A stretch of DNA of 64,000 nucleotides from positions 250,784 through 314,783 of the forward strand of contig MNCI01036144.1 of NCBI GenBank assembly GCA_015680685.1. Reading direction: 5' to 3'. How positions within the stretch are numbered: the first letter of the stretch is position 1; each line of letters starts with the position of its first letter. Of the stretch, positions 1 through 11,642 are shown piece after piece. The translations under genes were made by a program, and so were the position numbers. The notes beneath the pieces were generated by a model, which was given only the letters and a program-made list of their open reading frames with translations, was not told the origin of the DNA and ran no database searches. The stretch is from Gnetum montanum. Lineage: Eukaryota > Streptophyta > Gnetopsida > Gnetales > Gnetaceae.

Positions 1-2900
1 GGGTATAACCACACTCTTCATGAAGATCTTATAAATGTCCTCCATGTTGATGCCCATCATGAACAACTCTAGTTGCCACTGCTCTATAGACTCCTCCTAT
101 AGCCACTTAAGGTAGGCATCTCACTTAGCCTTGTACATCCTCTTGTGGTCCTTTTGTGTGCAACCCCACTCAAGAATCCGAGCTCTCTAGCAAGGGCAAC
201 CTTTCCATGGATAGAATTCTAGTAGTGGGTCCAAGTTATCTTCTTAGTACGCAAGGAGTCCCGATTGGACACTTAGGTCTTTATGAAGTCCTTACAATCC
301 TTGAAGTCTTTCACCTTATTCATTAGCTTCTGGTTCTTCCTCCTAAATGCCACAACTTGTTCCCATTGGAACTTGTTGGAGCATCTACACTTCCCAAAAG
401 ACATAGCACATGAGAGTGCACATCCAGTGGCACCCTTATACAACTTTCATGGGACATTCTCTACCTCGGGAGGCAAAGGATGCAACACTGCAACCTCCAC
501 TGGCTAGTAAGGATTCCATCTTAGTTTAGGCACTATAACCAACATAAAACAACAAAATCTAGCAAAGAAAACTAGTCAATAATTAAAAACAAAAGATGAT
601 TAAAACTTCATAACCATAGAAAATCATATAAAAACTAAAAACATATAGATAGTAATGGAAAAATGAGCTAGAACTCTTACCAACTTCAAGGCTATCTACT
701 ACAACTAATTAATCATGCCTTTAGCTACATCCCATATGAATTCAAAATTATCTAGGGTATCCACCCATGATTGCATGTAGAAGATGGAAGTCAAAGTTTC
801 AACTTGAGCCTCTTGGGCTACAATAAGCATAGTAAAACAATAAATAACTATAGCCAAAGAAAAATATGAAATAATGAAAGAATAATATGTACAACATCAT
901 AAATACCTAAGAGGTCCCCTAATGTGAGAGCAGGAGGTTTACCCAATTGTGGATCCTCAAGCAAGGGATCAAAGTGATCCATCGAATGAGGGGGTAAACC
1001 CTCATCCTTCTGGTATTGCAATGCCTCATCCTCATAGTGTTGTAGTATCTCCTCCTCTCAATGTTACAACTCCTCCTCTTCTTGACACCTTCACTCCTCC
1101 TCAGTCGTTGCTACTACTACCATGGTTTGTTGCTCTAGTTGCTTATCTATAAGAATAACAACTGTAAAAAATAGAATAACTTAGCACATTTTTCCTAAGA
1201 CAAAACCAGTAAATCAACTTAGAATCATAACTTTAAAATAAATAATGAATCAAAGTAAAACATACCTCTAACATCATGCTACACCCCTCTAAGCTTAATG
1301 ATTAACTTTTTCCTTACAAGCTCCTCGATCGCTGGTGTTGTCTCTTCCAAAAATGGTCTCTTACACTTTGCCTTGGCTATACTATTAGCCTTAGAGCATA
1401 ATTCTCAGGTCCTCTTGACATTACCTAGCACTGCAAGAGGCTCCATCCCCATGCTATTAGGGTATTCACAATGGCTACTATTAATCCCCTTGGTGGTAAT
1501 AGATAGTGATCCAACCAAGCCTTTTGGTGGGTCTTGTGCCTTTGTGGTTGAAGCAAGATGCCTCACCCAAGGTTTGGTGAGTTGGGATGGATCTTGGATA
1601 ACCCATCGTCCATCCATCTTCACCATGAAGAACTTTGTAAATCTCCAAAGATAAGCTACAAAGAGTGCAAAATGCACATGGAACTTTGTCTTGAGATTGT
1701 TCCTAAGCTTTAGGATCTCCCACTATAGCCTAGAAACCAAGTGAGTGGCCCAACTAAATCGAGCATCCTTGGTGACTACTTTCTTCATGGCCCAAGATTT
1801 ATCCATACCTAGAACCTTTTCCTATGACAAAAACTTAGTATATGCACAAGATCAGAATAAGGGATACATCTCTCTAACATCTTGATCATGGAACTAGCTT
1901 AGAGAGAATCCCTTACTACCACAGTGAGCGTTTAGTGACTTTTCCACTTCCTCCCAATGTTCCACCTTCCTTCATACTTTGGTGACAACTGGCATGCCAT
2001 CATTTGTGACACCAAAGAGATTACTAAAGGTGGATGCATTAATATCCAAGACAATGGTCACACTGTGAACATGGTGACAAACCTCTTGGCTCCTTGGGTA
2101 AAGGAGTCAATGATGTTCAACATCTCTGTAGTGGGAACGACTGGACTTGGGGCCATGAAAAGGTCATACAAGCCCACATGAATGATCCTCGCATGGATAG
2201 CATTAGATGCTTGGTCAGATAACCAGCTCTATGTAGTTTTCACCTCACCAAAATTGAGAATCAAGGTATCCTTAGTACGTCTTGAAGTGATAATTATTAC
2301 TTCAATTGATGGAGTGACCTCTGCAACATACCAAAAGACAACCTATTAGTCTTAGCATAGGTGCATAATGAAAAAAAATACAAGAAGTATAGCCAAAATT
2401 AAAATGAAACCAATGAAACTACTTAAACAAACAAAACCAAAATAACTTAATAATTGCATAACTAGAAAAAATGTTAGCATAGAAATAACCCAAAAAAAAC
2501 ACTCATTTTGCCTATAGGATGCAGGCATCGTTGGAGCTCTAAGAGATGGGCTTACTTCTATGTCATTAAGGGATGGGTTGTCCCACCAACTATCTATCAT
2601 CCCATTTGGTAAATATCTCCTATAATCCTTAGGGTGGCATCTAATGCATCGTTCAAAGTCACCATCCAATTGCTCCATTACTGCAAGCCTCACATTTGGG
2701 CTTTTAGTAAACACCTCTAAAACTATGTGGGCTAGGAGCAAAAGGTTATCACCTTTTTTTAATCCTTGCTCATCCATCCTATACTTGTAGGTAAGTGAAA
2801 CAACATAACTTAAGCACATAATGCAAGAAAGTAACCATAAACCAAATTCCACAATTATAATTACCACTCTATGCAATAGACGGTGCTTGAAGGGTTTTGA
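1..2900 (-). pseudogene. Decayed coding-like stretch, unrecognised
   Basis: Read on the minus strand, this stretch gives long protein-like runs broken by stops and frame changes. The clearest run lies at about 2780-2510 and includes YRMDEQGLKKGDNLLLLAHI and later LPNGMIDSWWDNPSLND; others lie at 2330-1960, 1800-1320 (with WVIQDPSQLTKPWVRHLAST) and 180-1. Many breaks are TAG where CAG or TGG would keep the frame open, as expected from decay of methylated cytosine. The stretch lies just downstream of the CCR4-like pseudogene on the same strand. I recognise no family. It could be a transposon protein or a captured host gene. Plus-strand open frames here, such as 949-1152, look like shadows. Confidence 0.3.
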
Positions 2901-2980
2901 AACAATGTATGGACATGGTGACCAATAATCAAAGTGTTGTTCATATTGTACTAACTGAACTCAGGCATCTTCCAAGTTTT

Positions 2981-4080
2981 TTATAATTTGAAAGTGCCCA
3001 TAGTAGTTGTTTCATCATTTCTCTCTCCCTCTACATGAACATCAAGGTCATAAATCAAGAACTTGACAATTAGGCTAGATGAACTAGGAAGAATGGTTTT
3101 CACTATTGAAGTTGTTGTCTCAAGGGCCATGCATGACCAAACCATCACATTGTAATCTTGGACTAGGTGGGTGAGGAAGTGCTTAGTCCCTAACCTAAAC
3201 CATACTCCATGACATAGGTTCATCTTCCAAGGATTCCTTTACACATCCATATTTTAAGAATTGATAGACACCACTTTCAACTTTTGCGTTAAAGTCTCCA
3301 CAAAGAATAAATGGAATTGGATTCATATAACTCAAGAATAACTTATTCTTGAAACTTTCTTCTATTTTCTTAATCAAGTATGCTACTTAAAATAATATGA
3401 CATCTAAATGTATTGGTTTGGTAATCAAATGTGTGTTAACCACACATGCACATCTTCTTGATAGATGGAATTTTAGAATCATTTCCAAGGCTATGTGATT
3501 TTTCTAGAATCTTGATTATTCTTTCTTTCCCATTAATTGAAGTTCTAGAATTTCAAAAATCATATTTTTAAAATTCCATTCAAATATTTGTACTAATTCA
3601 AACTTGACTTCTTTATAAAATATTATGCAACCATTCATGTTGTGAGTTCTAAAATAGGCCAATTAGTATGGCTCAAAAGAAGAACTTCCACAAGAATCAT
3701 TTTGCTTATAAATACCTTTGTATCCCATCTTTTCCAAATTTGATTGAAATTGGTATATAAATTCCCATGATAGGACTTCTTATAGGCATAAAACATCAAC
3801 ATCCAAACTTTGTAACTCTACTAAGATGTGTGGGTATCTATATTTGTGTCAATCCAAGGCCTAGGTGGACATAGCAGATGTTGTTTCTCACTCGCTAAGG
3901 ATCTTGCAAGCATGTTATATGTTGCAACTTTACTCTCATTCTTGGGTTCTCTTCTAGATCATTACTCTTCATGTGTATCATACACCTTGTCAAAACAATA
4001 TTTTGAATCTCCATTTTATTATGTTGTATGATATGATTCCAAGAAAAATTGATATACCTCTTCCTTATCATTGAAAATTG
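2981..4080 (-). pseudogene. CCR4-like deadenylase pseudogene (EEP nuclease domain)
   Basis: Relic of the endonuclease/exonuclease/phosphatase domain of CCR4-type mRNA deadenylases, which shorten poly(A) tails. In minus-strand order the family blocks appear correctly: VATYNMLARSLAS near 3930, PHILVELQSLDVDVLCL near 3800 followed by a stop and EV (the family has LQE), NLEKMGYKGIYKQ near 3730, GCIIFYKEVKFELVQ near 3620, VVNTHLITKPIHLDV near 3430 and IPFILCGDFNAKVESGVYQF near 3300. The catalytic-type motifs NTHL and GDFN survive. Stops and at least two frameshifts break the frame. The C-terminal SDH part is not clearly present, and 3223-2981 continues in another frame without clear match. The blocks run without evident introns, so a processed copy or a fragment carried by a transposon is possible. 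Which CCR4 paralogue it came from cannot be told. Confidence 0.72.
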
Positions 4081-4310
4081 TTCTGTTTCATTAAATGATT
4101 CTCCAACTAATACATCAACTGATTCATAACAACCTTTCTACCCCCCTTAGAACACTAACTCTAGCAATATACTAATGACAAGCCATAGGGATCTTAAGGG
4201 TATCTGCAAAGGTTTTATTTTTCCAACAAGGCATGATTAGTTATCCTTATGTTGTCAACTTTTAAAGCACGATTTGATAATATCATCGAATTATTAGATA
4301 CCCAGATGAT

Positions 4311-4580
4311 AAATCTGACCTCACCATTGAGTTTAGAAAGGTAAAAAATTTTGGAAATGACTATCAATATGTTAAAAATGAACATTGTATGCTCGAGTTA
4401 TGCTAAAATTAAGCTTTTAAGGATCTTAAGGCACTATATTAGGCAAGAGGTGAAAACTAATTTTTTGGGTTCCTTAGGATAGATCTAACTTTACCATTGT
4501 GTTTTAAAGGTTAAAATCTATAGGAAATGACTCTTCGTTTTCTGAAAAAGGCTTCCAAAATCAAAATTTATGGCTTTTAA
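4311..4580. repeat. Imperfect direct repeat, period about 170 bp
   Basis: Two diverged copies begin near 4311 (aaatctgacctcaccattga) and 4481 (agatctaactttaccattgt). Both continue with an aaaggt stretch, a ggaaatgac word and end near a gcttttaa word. They lie next to the 5S-derived sequence and may belong to the same element. Confidence 0.5.
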
Positions 4581-4599
4581 TGTCTAAAATCTTTTGGTG

Positions 4600-4705
4600 C
4601 AAAAAATGAGACTTCTCGAGAGGTCACCCATACCAATACAACTCCAAAACAAGCATGTTTAGTTATGGAATTCTTATCTCACATGCTACCAATGCATCAA
4701 ATTCT
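4600..4705 (-). pseudogene. 5S rRNA-derived sequence
   Basis: The reverse complement matches plant 5S rRNA over most of its length with many C-to-T type changes. The best block, tatgggtgacctctcgagaa at about 4633-4614, corresponds to the 5S region GGATGGGTGACCTCCTGGGAA. Before it, aagaattccataactaaaca then tgcttg corresponds to AGAACTCCGCAGTTAAGCGTGCTTG, which carries the internal A-box. The end gtctcattttttgca matches the 5S 3' part. It is too decayed to be a working rRNA gene. It could be a dispersed 5S pseudogene, a 5S-headed SINE, or the 5S part of a Cassandra-type terminal-repeat element. Confidence 0.7.
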
Positions 4706-4720
4706 ATTTTTGAAAATTAT

Positions 4721-5340
4721 TATCATGCATTCTTAATTTTAAATTGATGTTTTAACATATGGAAATTTGAATTTTTCGTCAATTGAGAAAAATTTCAAAT
4801 TTTTCATCAATTAACAAAAAAATTTGAATTTTCTATCTATTGATGAATAATTTTCCCATCACTAGGTACAAGCAAGGATGATGTCAAGGTAGAAAATTTG
4901 CATGAGGGCAATGACAGGTGAGGCAAGGAAGATGACGATGTAGCATGGTAGTAGTGGTAAGTGTTGGTGACACCGAGGGACATGATTGCTATGGTGTTTC
5001 TTTAGCTTGCACATCCTAGGTGGGGACCTGTCTTAGTAGTGGTGAAGGTGTCATTCTCTACTACATGGTCTATGCATGGGTATTTCAAAGCTTGTGCAAG
5101 GCCGATGCAGCCTGTGCATGGCTAACGCTGTGCCCACAAGGGCCCATGTGGTTGGGGGGAGGAGCATTGGATAGCTAGGCCTTGTGCACCCCTAAAAATG
5201 ATCTTTGTGGCTTAAAATGGGGCTGATGCAACCTTAGAAGGGCTAGCATGATCCCAAATAGGGCCTACACAACCTAAAAAATGGCAATAGAGGGTAGCAA
5301 TTTTTAACAAGGATTCTTGACGTCAAAGCTCACCCACATA
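4721..5340. other. No gene seen
   Basis: I see no open frame or repeat here that I can support. The first part is A/T-rich with short repeats of an aaatttgaattttt type, and the rest is unremarkable. Confidence 0.4.
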
Positions 5341-5349
5341 GGATGGCAA

Positions 5350-5695
5350 GGCACTGAAAGGGGTTGTTATTTGTGATGCCATCAATCCTCGTGGGAAACT
5401 GGAAGGGACCATTATGGAAATTATCATTGGTGCTCATATATTTCCAAAATGGACCATTATTAATGGCATTGCCTATAGAACACTGGAATGGATTGTTATA
5501 GATGACACCATCGATGCCCACGGAGCATCGGAACGGGTCATTATAGATGACACTGTTGGTGTCCATGGAGCATCAAAATGGGTCATTATGGATAGCATCA
5601 TCAACATCCATGGAGCATCAAAATAGGTCATTATGAATGGCATCATTGGTGCCCTATTGGAATGGACCATTATGAATGGTTTTGTTGGCATCCGT
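5350..5695. repeat. 45-bp minisatellite
   Basis: About seven diverged tandem copies start with a gggtcattatrgatgrca-like word and end near ggagcatcaaaat. Three central units (about 5487-5621) are 45 bp each; flanking units are 39 to 46 bp. Because 45 is a multiple of three, all frames give repetitive open frames here, and these should not be taken as genes. Confidence 0.8.
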
Positions 5696-5699
5696 CAAT

Positions 5700-6989
5700 G
5701 GAGGGCAATGTGGTAGAACAACAGTAGTAGTGTGGGGCATGACCAAGTTAGGGTGTGGTGGTAGCAAAGATGGCACACAGAGATGCATGACATTAGTTTT
5801 CATTGGTAGAGGAAGTAAGGGTTTTGGTGGCCCTCAAAATAAGGGCTACATAGCTACAATGAGGCTATGGTAAGGCTCAGTTGGGGGTAGCACAGTTGAG
5901 AGAGACAGAGAGCGATAGTTAGAGCATATGGTAGGGTAGACACTATGGCCATTGTCATTGCCATGATCATGGTGGTCATTAGAAGGGCTATGTAGGGGCT
6001 AGTGTGGCATGGTGGTGGTTAGCCATTGGGGCCTATGATTACCAACCAATGGCCCTGTGGCTACGTGGCTAGCTTATGGCCATCAACCGGGCCTATAGGC
6101 CCCATCATAGTTGGTAGCAAAGGCTTGTCATTGTCCTTCAAAGGTCTCTTTTATTTTTATTTTTATTTTTAATAAATTATCATTAAAATTGGGGCTCAAG
6201 GTTGAACCCATAACCTCTTGCTCGCTTTCCTTCTTTTTTAAAACTTTTTATTATTATTTTATTACACCTTGCCTCAGTAGTTGATGTGGTTGTTTAGTCA
6301 ATGATAGGGTGGAGGTTCAGTGTTGGTAAATGGAAATTTTGGGTTGATTTTGGACACTAAGATTTTAATATTTTTTTAAAAATAATAACTTAATAATTTT
6401 AATAATTTAATATTATTTTAATGCATGGATAAACAAGAAACTTTAAACAATGATATCTCTTAAACCATAACTCTAATTGAGATGCAATTTGTACCATTGG
6501 AATTGTCCTAATGAGTACTATGCATTGGACATAGTCTTAGGATTCAAAAATGAAGTTGAATTTTTCAATATTTTGAAAGGTCAAACTAGCTTATTTTATG
6601 AAAATGGCATTACTAGATTGATATATGACTAACATTATAGCTTATAAATGACTCTAAGTTGCTTAGGATAATAAGTTTCAACAAAAAAAGATCAATTTAG
6701 GTCATGGTTACTAAATTTTTGGGAGAAACTTAACAATGACCTTAATTAATTAATATTTACAATATTAAGATGGATAAGAGTTACCTAAACTAGTTTATTC
6801 TTGTCTTACCAACATCTTTTGCAATTGATGAATCTTGATGAGGCATAATCAAATCTTCATCAATCAATGACATCCATGGAAGAATTTTGTTGGTTGGTGA
6901 TCCAAGATTCTTCCTAGTTCATGGCTCTATGGTTCATCATCAAGTTGTAGTTAGCCCATGGTTTTGAATGATCCTTGAGTTGTGGTTTA
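5700..6989. other. No gene seen; possible leader of element X
   Basis: No supportable coding region. 6148-6170 is a ttttta-type simple repeat. Around 6265-6325, gcctcagtagttgatgtgg and ggaggttcagtgttgg resemble spaced tRNA-type A and B boxes, too weak to call. The last several hundred bases before 6990 are where the 5' leader of the minus-strand element X would lie. Confidence 0.35.
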
Positions 6990-7118
6990 CTCTGATACCA
7001 ATTGTGACATCCCATCCTCGAATGTCATGGAAAAAATCACATATACATTATATTAGGCATTATGCATAAGAAGATAATATACCAAATGTCAAATATGTGT
7101 GACATTCAGCATTATGTG
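6990..7118 (-). mobile_element. Element X: primer-binding site and LTR fragment
   Basis: The minus strand reads TGGTATCAGAG (7000-6990), the standard site for initiator tRNA-Met, directly beside a sequence that starts TGTGACATCCC on the plus strand at 7003, a common plant LTR terminus. Element X is therefore on the minus strand with its 5' LTR running right from 7003. Element A interrupts it after 7118. The rest of the LTR should resume at 16,560, but I could not find its other end. Confidence 0.6.
7114..7118. repeat. Target-site duplication of element A, left copy (ATGTG)
   Basis: The five bases before the LTR of element A are ATGTG, identical to the five after its right end (16,555-16,559). 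Confidence 0.9.
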
Positions 7119-7918
7119 TGATAAGCAGTGAGGTACCACTACACCCAACCATATGAATCACTAAGGCATTATGTGTAATCTGGTTGAATTCCATGGACCT
7201 ATAGTTATCTAGTATACTACTTTCTCTAGGAAGTAAAATGAGCATTGGGAACATTCATTGTCTTCCCAACTACACTTGTTAGGCTTAAAGGTATGGTTTA
7301 AGTGTAATTAAGGTATGTGATTTTTTATCATTTTATGTTTTATAGTTGTGATCACCTACAATAAGAATGAAAAGTGAAGTAATTTAAAATCTAATTCATT
7401 TTTTAGCCTATCTAACCTAACACAAGTAATTATCCCACTTTCTTGAACACATATAGTGTTGCTGGGCTGCCAAATGTTAAGCGTTGCTAGGTTAACAAGT
7501 ACTATATGTATGCTCGAAGTGGTTGTGCTTGTATTCATTAACTACCGGAAATAAATTACTTTAATTGAAATGTAGTAAAGTAAAGTGCATTAAAAGAAAC
7601 ATTAATCTAGTCTCAATGCTACAAGGATTGTCAAAAGAGTTCATTTTATTCCTATCACACTGTTGTGCTCAGGTACATCAGTACTTGAACAAAGAACCGT
7701 ACACACTTAGACTCCTTCTGTGGGCACTTAGAAAATATTCTAATTATAAGGAAAATAAACTACAAGAGCTTCACTACTCTGGCTGAAAACTAACATCAAA
7801 AACTAACTCAAAATTGGACTCTAGGCACTATATTTATAGGTTAGTGTATATATCCCAATGTCAAATACCCGATGTCATGTACCTGATGTTGAAGCAGAGG
7901 AAAAATAGCAATTCATCA
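7119..7918 (-). repeat. 3' LTR of element A
   Basis: About 800 bp, matching 15,706-16,554 along its length, for example in the shared acctatagttatctagtata word. On the minus strand it begins TGATGAATTG next to the purine tract. It is about 49 bp shorter than its partner, mainly in a gacgtca-type repeat array upstream of the TATA box. Confidence 0.88.
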
Positions 7919-7932
7919 TACCTCCATGATTG
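7919..7932 (-). promoter_or_regulatory. Polypurine tract of element A
   Basis: The minus strand reads tcatggaggta directly before the LTR start TGATGA. Plus-strand DNA synthesis of the element primes here. Related tracts occur at 39,041, 47,551 and 56,908. Confidence 0.75.
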
Positions 7933-10250
7933 AATGAAAACTTGTCCTCAAGTGTAGAAGAGGAGGAACAAGTTCTTTACAAGATATATTGGGTAGGTAT
8001 GGGGTTATTAACTGACATACAAATTGACTTAGATGGATAGAAAAACCCTAAGTGCCAAAGTATATAGAATTACAACTTTTACAAAATTAGGTGTTCATGA
8101 TGAGAGAAGTGAACACCCTGAATAACACTAACATCGAACACCTCTTAGTAGCTAAAGAATGAGAGAGAAGAGATCCAACGATCATGAACAATCCTCATTA
8201 TATGGTACTACTGTATCATCCTTGGTGAAGATAGTCCCACTTCTAGTTCATGCTTCCCACTATAATCACAATAGAATCATAAATTAGTATGCAATGTGTA
8301 ACACATAACTATTAAATGCCTTGTCTCATCGGTGGTTACACTTAGCTAGGTTGTGATTGTAGTTGATTGGTTCTTTTAGTAGTGTTAGCGGGAAGACTGA
8401 CAAATAGGGTAAAATAGATAAGCGGTCCATTAAATTTGAAAAAAGTTCAACATAAGGAAATATTTGAAGATGGTGTAAGAATTCACAACAACAAAAAGGA
8501 AGGGTCACTGAAAACTATTGTAAAGATGTGCACAATTGGATGTCATTGATGGGTTAAATAAAAAGAATGTGATTCTAAAAGTGTCTAAGGGTAAAGAACT
8601 TACCTAACCCAACCAAAAGATATGCAAGTGGGTCCTTTCCAAAGCAGCCATAAGCCTTTTTTATGCCCTTGCATGACTTCAAACTAAAGAGTCCATGGGC
8701 TTTGTGGATGATTAATGATTACAGATGGTTAAGTACAAAAACCTAGAAGAAACTAAATAAGAATTCCAACACATCAAACTAGGACATCGAACCAGAACAT
8801 GAAACCGGTAGTGAGGTGAGATATGGAAAGCATATATGGATGAGAGAGAGAGTGGAATGGAGTTCTTAATTATGGTCACATTGAGCCCCTTATGGATTTT
8901 GTGGTTAAATGACTTGATAGGATCCATCCTTAGTCTAGACCAAAACCAACCACGTTCAGTGACTTCACATTGCCATTCTAAGATGAGTTCATCCCCTGAC
9001 ACACAAGAGTGTACCCATAACCACACCATGACCAATGCTTGTTGCCTATTTATTTTTTCTAAGGGATGTGCTTTAAATTCTCATTATGTTTTTTTTTCTC
9101 CTTTTTTTTAAATGGGAACCACACCATGCAAAGACACATGCATTTATTTTTTCCAAGGGGTTTGCTTTGAATTCTCATCGTGGTTTGTTTTTTTGTTTTT
9201 TCTGATGAGAACTACACCATGTAATGATGTATTCAACTTCCTTTATTGGTCGACATGGAATAGTAAGAAATCCATGAAAACACACATGCACCCATCCAAA
9301 CAAAAAACAACAAAGAATGTCGAATCCCATTGAAGCCACACCCTATTCAAACCTTTGAATCCTTTCCAATTTCAGAAACTACCAAAGTCACAAGTTTGTT
9401 AAAGTTTTATTAATGAAAAAGAAACTGCACATTTCCAAAACAAGGAAAACCATAGAGTTTCTAGATGGGTGGATGTTGTGGACTCATTGCCTGTTGCATG
9501 AAAAAGAAACCATGTCCTAATCATCCGTAATGAAATTCAAAGCTAGAAACTAGACACCAATAATCAATAACAAAAATCATACATACCACCATCAAGCAAT
9601 GCATTACCAATGTACCTAACACTTATTAACAAAATGTTAGAAAATCACATCAAATAAAATAAAAGAAAGTATAAAATATTCAAGAAATAGTAAATTTACT
9701 TAAAAATGATGTAAAACAAAACTTAGAAAAGATTAATAACATGAAAACAATAAGATGTAAAATAAAGAATGTGTAAAACAAAAAGTTGTAGAACAAAAAA
9801 TGTGTAAAATAAAAAGTTGAAAAACTGAGCTACTTATATGATTAGCACGGATGGTCATTTCTCCCATAACTAAGTTGAAAGGAGGAGATCCAAAATATGG
9901 AGTGTGGTTGTCCATTCGATGAGGTGTTTGTTGTATTAGCTAGCTCATGCTCATGGAAAGGTTTAATTTGTTGGATGTTGGCCAGCTATTTATTGTTTAG
10001 GCTCTTAGGCTTGTAGATCATCATGGCCCTAGATGGAAAAGTCTCAAAAATGATGTAAGGTCATTCTTATAATGTTTGAAACTTAGTTCATTGATGTATG
10101 TGTGTGGGGTTCTAGTAGAGAACCTTATCTCTTGATCGAAATTTGACTTTTCTAATTTTTAGGTCATGATGCTTTTCGCTATAGGCCTTGTGCAACTTGT
10201 TAGATGATAAGGCTACAATCGATTTTCATCCAATAAGTTAATATTCATTA
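7933..10250 (-). other. 3' noncoding part of element A
   Basis: Between integrase and purine tract, with no recognisable protein. It holds a conserved block at 8624-8647 (gcaagtgggtccttt and on) also found in B, D and E, and a segment around 9733-9915 whose frame MGEMTIRANH matches one in E near 40,493. Open frames here are short and probably chance. Confidence 0.65.
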
Positions 10251-11150
10251 GTCTTTCTTTTTGGCCTAGAATTAAGTCAAGGTCAAGGTCATAAGTAGTT
10301 GAAAGTGTATGGAGCTTGGATTGAATAGGAAGTGTTGGTAATTTTCTATACACAAGCTCATAGGGAGAGTAGCCTATAGGAAGTTTCCATGTTGAGCAGT
10401 ATGCCCAAAGGGCATCATTGAGTTTTGTGCTCTAGTCCTTCCTATACTTACTAATAGTTCTTGTTAGTATCCTTTTGATTTTCCTATTGATAACCTTAGC
10501 TTCATCATCATCTTGGGGAATGTAAGGTGTTATGAGTTTGTGTTCAACCCCCAAGTGTTGCATGAGCTTCCGAAAGGTGGTGCTTGTAAAGTGAGTTCCA
10601 TTATTAGAAATTTATGCACGTGGCACACCAAACCTATTTACAACATTTTTTTGTACAAATTAAGTAGCAATAGAATATGTACAATTGATGATTACTACTA
10701 CTTCTACCCATTTCGTACAATAGTCAACAATGACTATGATGTACACCTTTCCATTTGACATGGGCATGATGGGACCCATGAAATTAATGCCCCAAATGTT
10801 AAAGGGTTCTAGTGGTTGAATCCATGGTTGAGGTCCCTCCATTCCAATAGTCATTCCACCATCTCATTGGCATCATGCACAAGAGTAGACATAATGATGA
10901 GCATCCCTAAAGATTATTGGCCAATAGTACCCTACCATCAGGATTTTAATGGTTATGCATCTTTCAGCATAGTGTCCTCCACAAGGACCTTCATGAGAAT
11001 CTTGGAGAATGTGCTGTTGATTAGCATTAGGGATACACCAACAAACCATGCCATCAGCGCAAATCTTGTAGAGATGTCCATTGATCTCCATGAAGTATTT
11101 TACCTAGTGAAGAAATTGCTATTTCTTATCGTGGTCCAACCCTATGGCAT
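10251..11150 (-). pseudogene. Integrase of element A, decayed
   Basis: Inserts element cDNA into the genome. On the minus strand the zinc-binding part shows LQDSHEGPCGGHYAERC and GYYWPIIFRDAHHYV (about 11,010-10,890), and the catalytic core starts with WGINFMGPIMPMSNGK and IVDYCTKWVE (about 10,800-10,690). The first catalytic Asp of the D-D-E core is Asn here (GINF, where E has GIDF), consistent with loss of function. Frames are broken several times towards 10,250. It follows RNase H directly, as usual in this lineage. Confidence 0.82.
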
Positions 11151-11289
11151 CTCCTAAGTGAGAAAATAGGTGAAAATTCCATCATACGATTTTGGCTCAT
11201 TAGGCATTTATTTAGTTATAGCCCTAGCAAAGAGGAGTTTATTAGGAAACATATTAGATAATGGATCTTCTTCCTATTTGTCATCCCAT

Positions 11290-11642
11290 CACAACTGAGA
11301 CAAGGGATCAGCGACCACATTCTTAGTGCCCTTTCGATCTACCATCATAAGATTAAATTCCTGCAAGATCACCAGCCACTATATGACATGGGAACTCACT
11401 ATTGGCTTGTTTATCAAGAAGTAGATGGCACTATGGTTTGTGTGCACAAACACCTTGTATCCAAGCACATAATGCCTAAACTTCTCTAGAGAAAACACCA
11501 CTACCATTAATTCTTTCTCGATGGTGGTGTAGTTTAGTTGTGTGCCCATGCTTTGGCTAGCGTAGTGGATGTAGTATGGACGTTTCTTGTCATCTAAATC
11601 CATCAGCATTTCTCCCAAGGCATAATTTGATGCATCCATCAT
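11290..11642 (-). pseudogene. RNase H domain of element A
   Basis: Degrades the RNA strand during reverse transcription. The minus-strand run opens MMDASNYALGEMLMDLDDKK and includes NYTTIEKELMVVVFSLEKFR and VFVHTNHSAIYFL. These are the standard DAS, EKEL and TDH motifs, with N in place of D in the last. The frame breaks after the NKPI motif. Reverse transcriptase lies directly upstream at higher coordinates. Confidence 0.85.

Noticed and set aside
2352-2876. Multi-span membrane protein on the minus strand
   Set aside because: The hydrophobic parts come from A/T-rich ends of the frame; the middle is soluble and the frame is part of a decayed region.
5330-5691. Overlapping open frames on both strands
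   Set aside because: Effect of the 45-bp minisatellite, whose length is a multiple of three.
6265-6330. A- and B-box-like words of a second SINE
   Set aside because: Box spacing is a little short and both words are weak; no poly(A) end or duplication seen.
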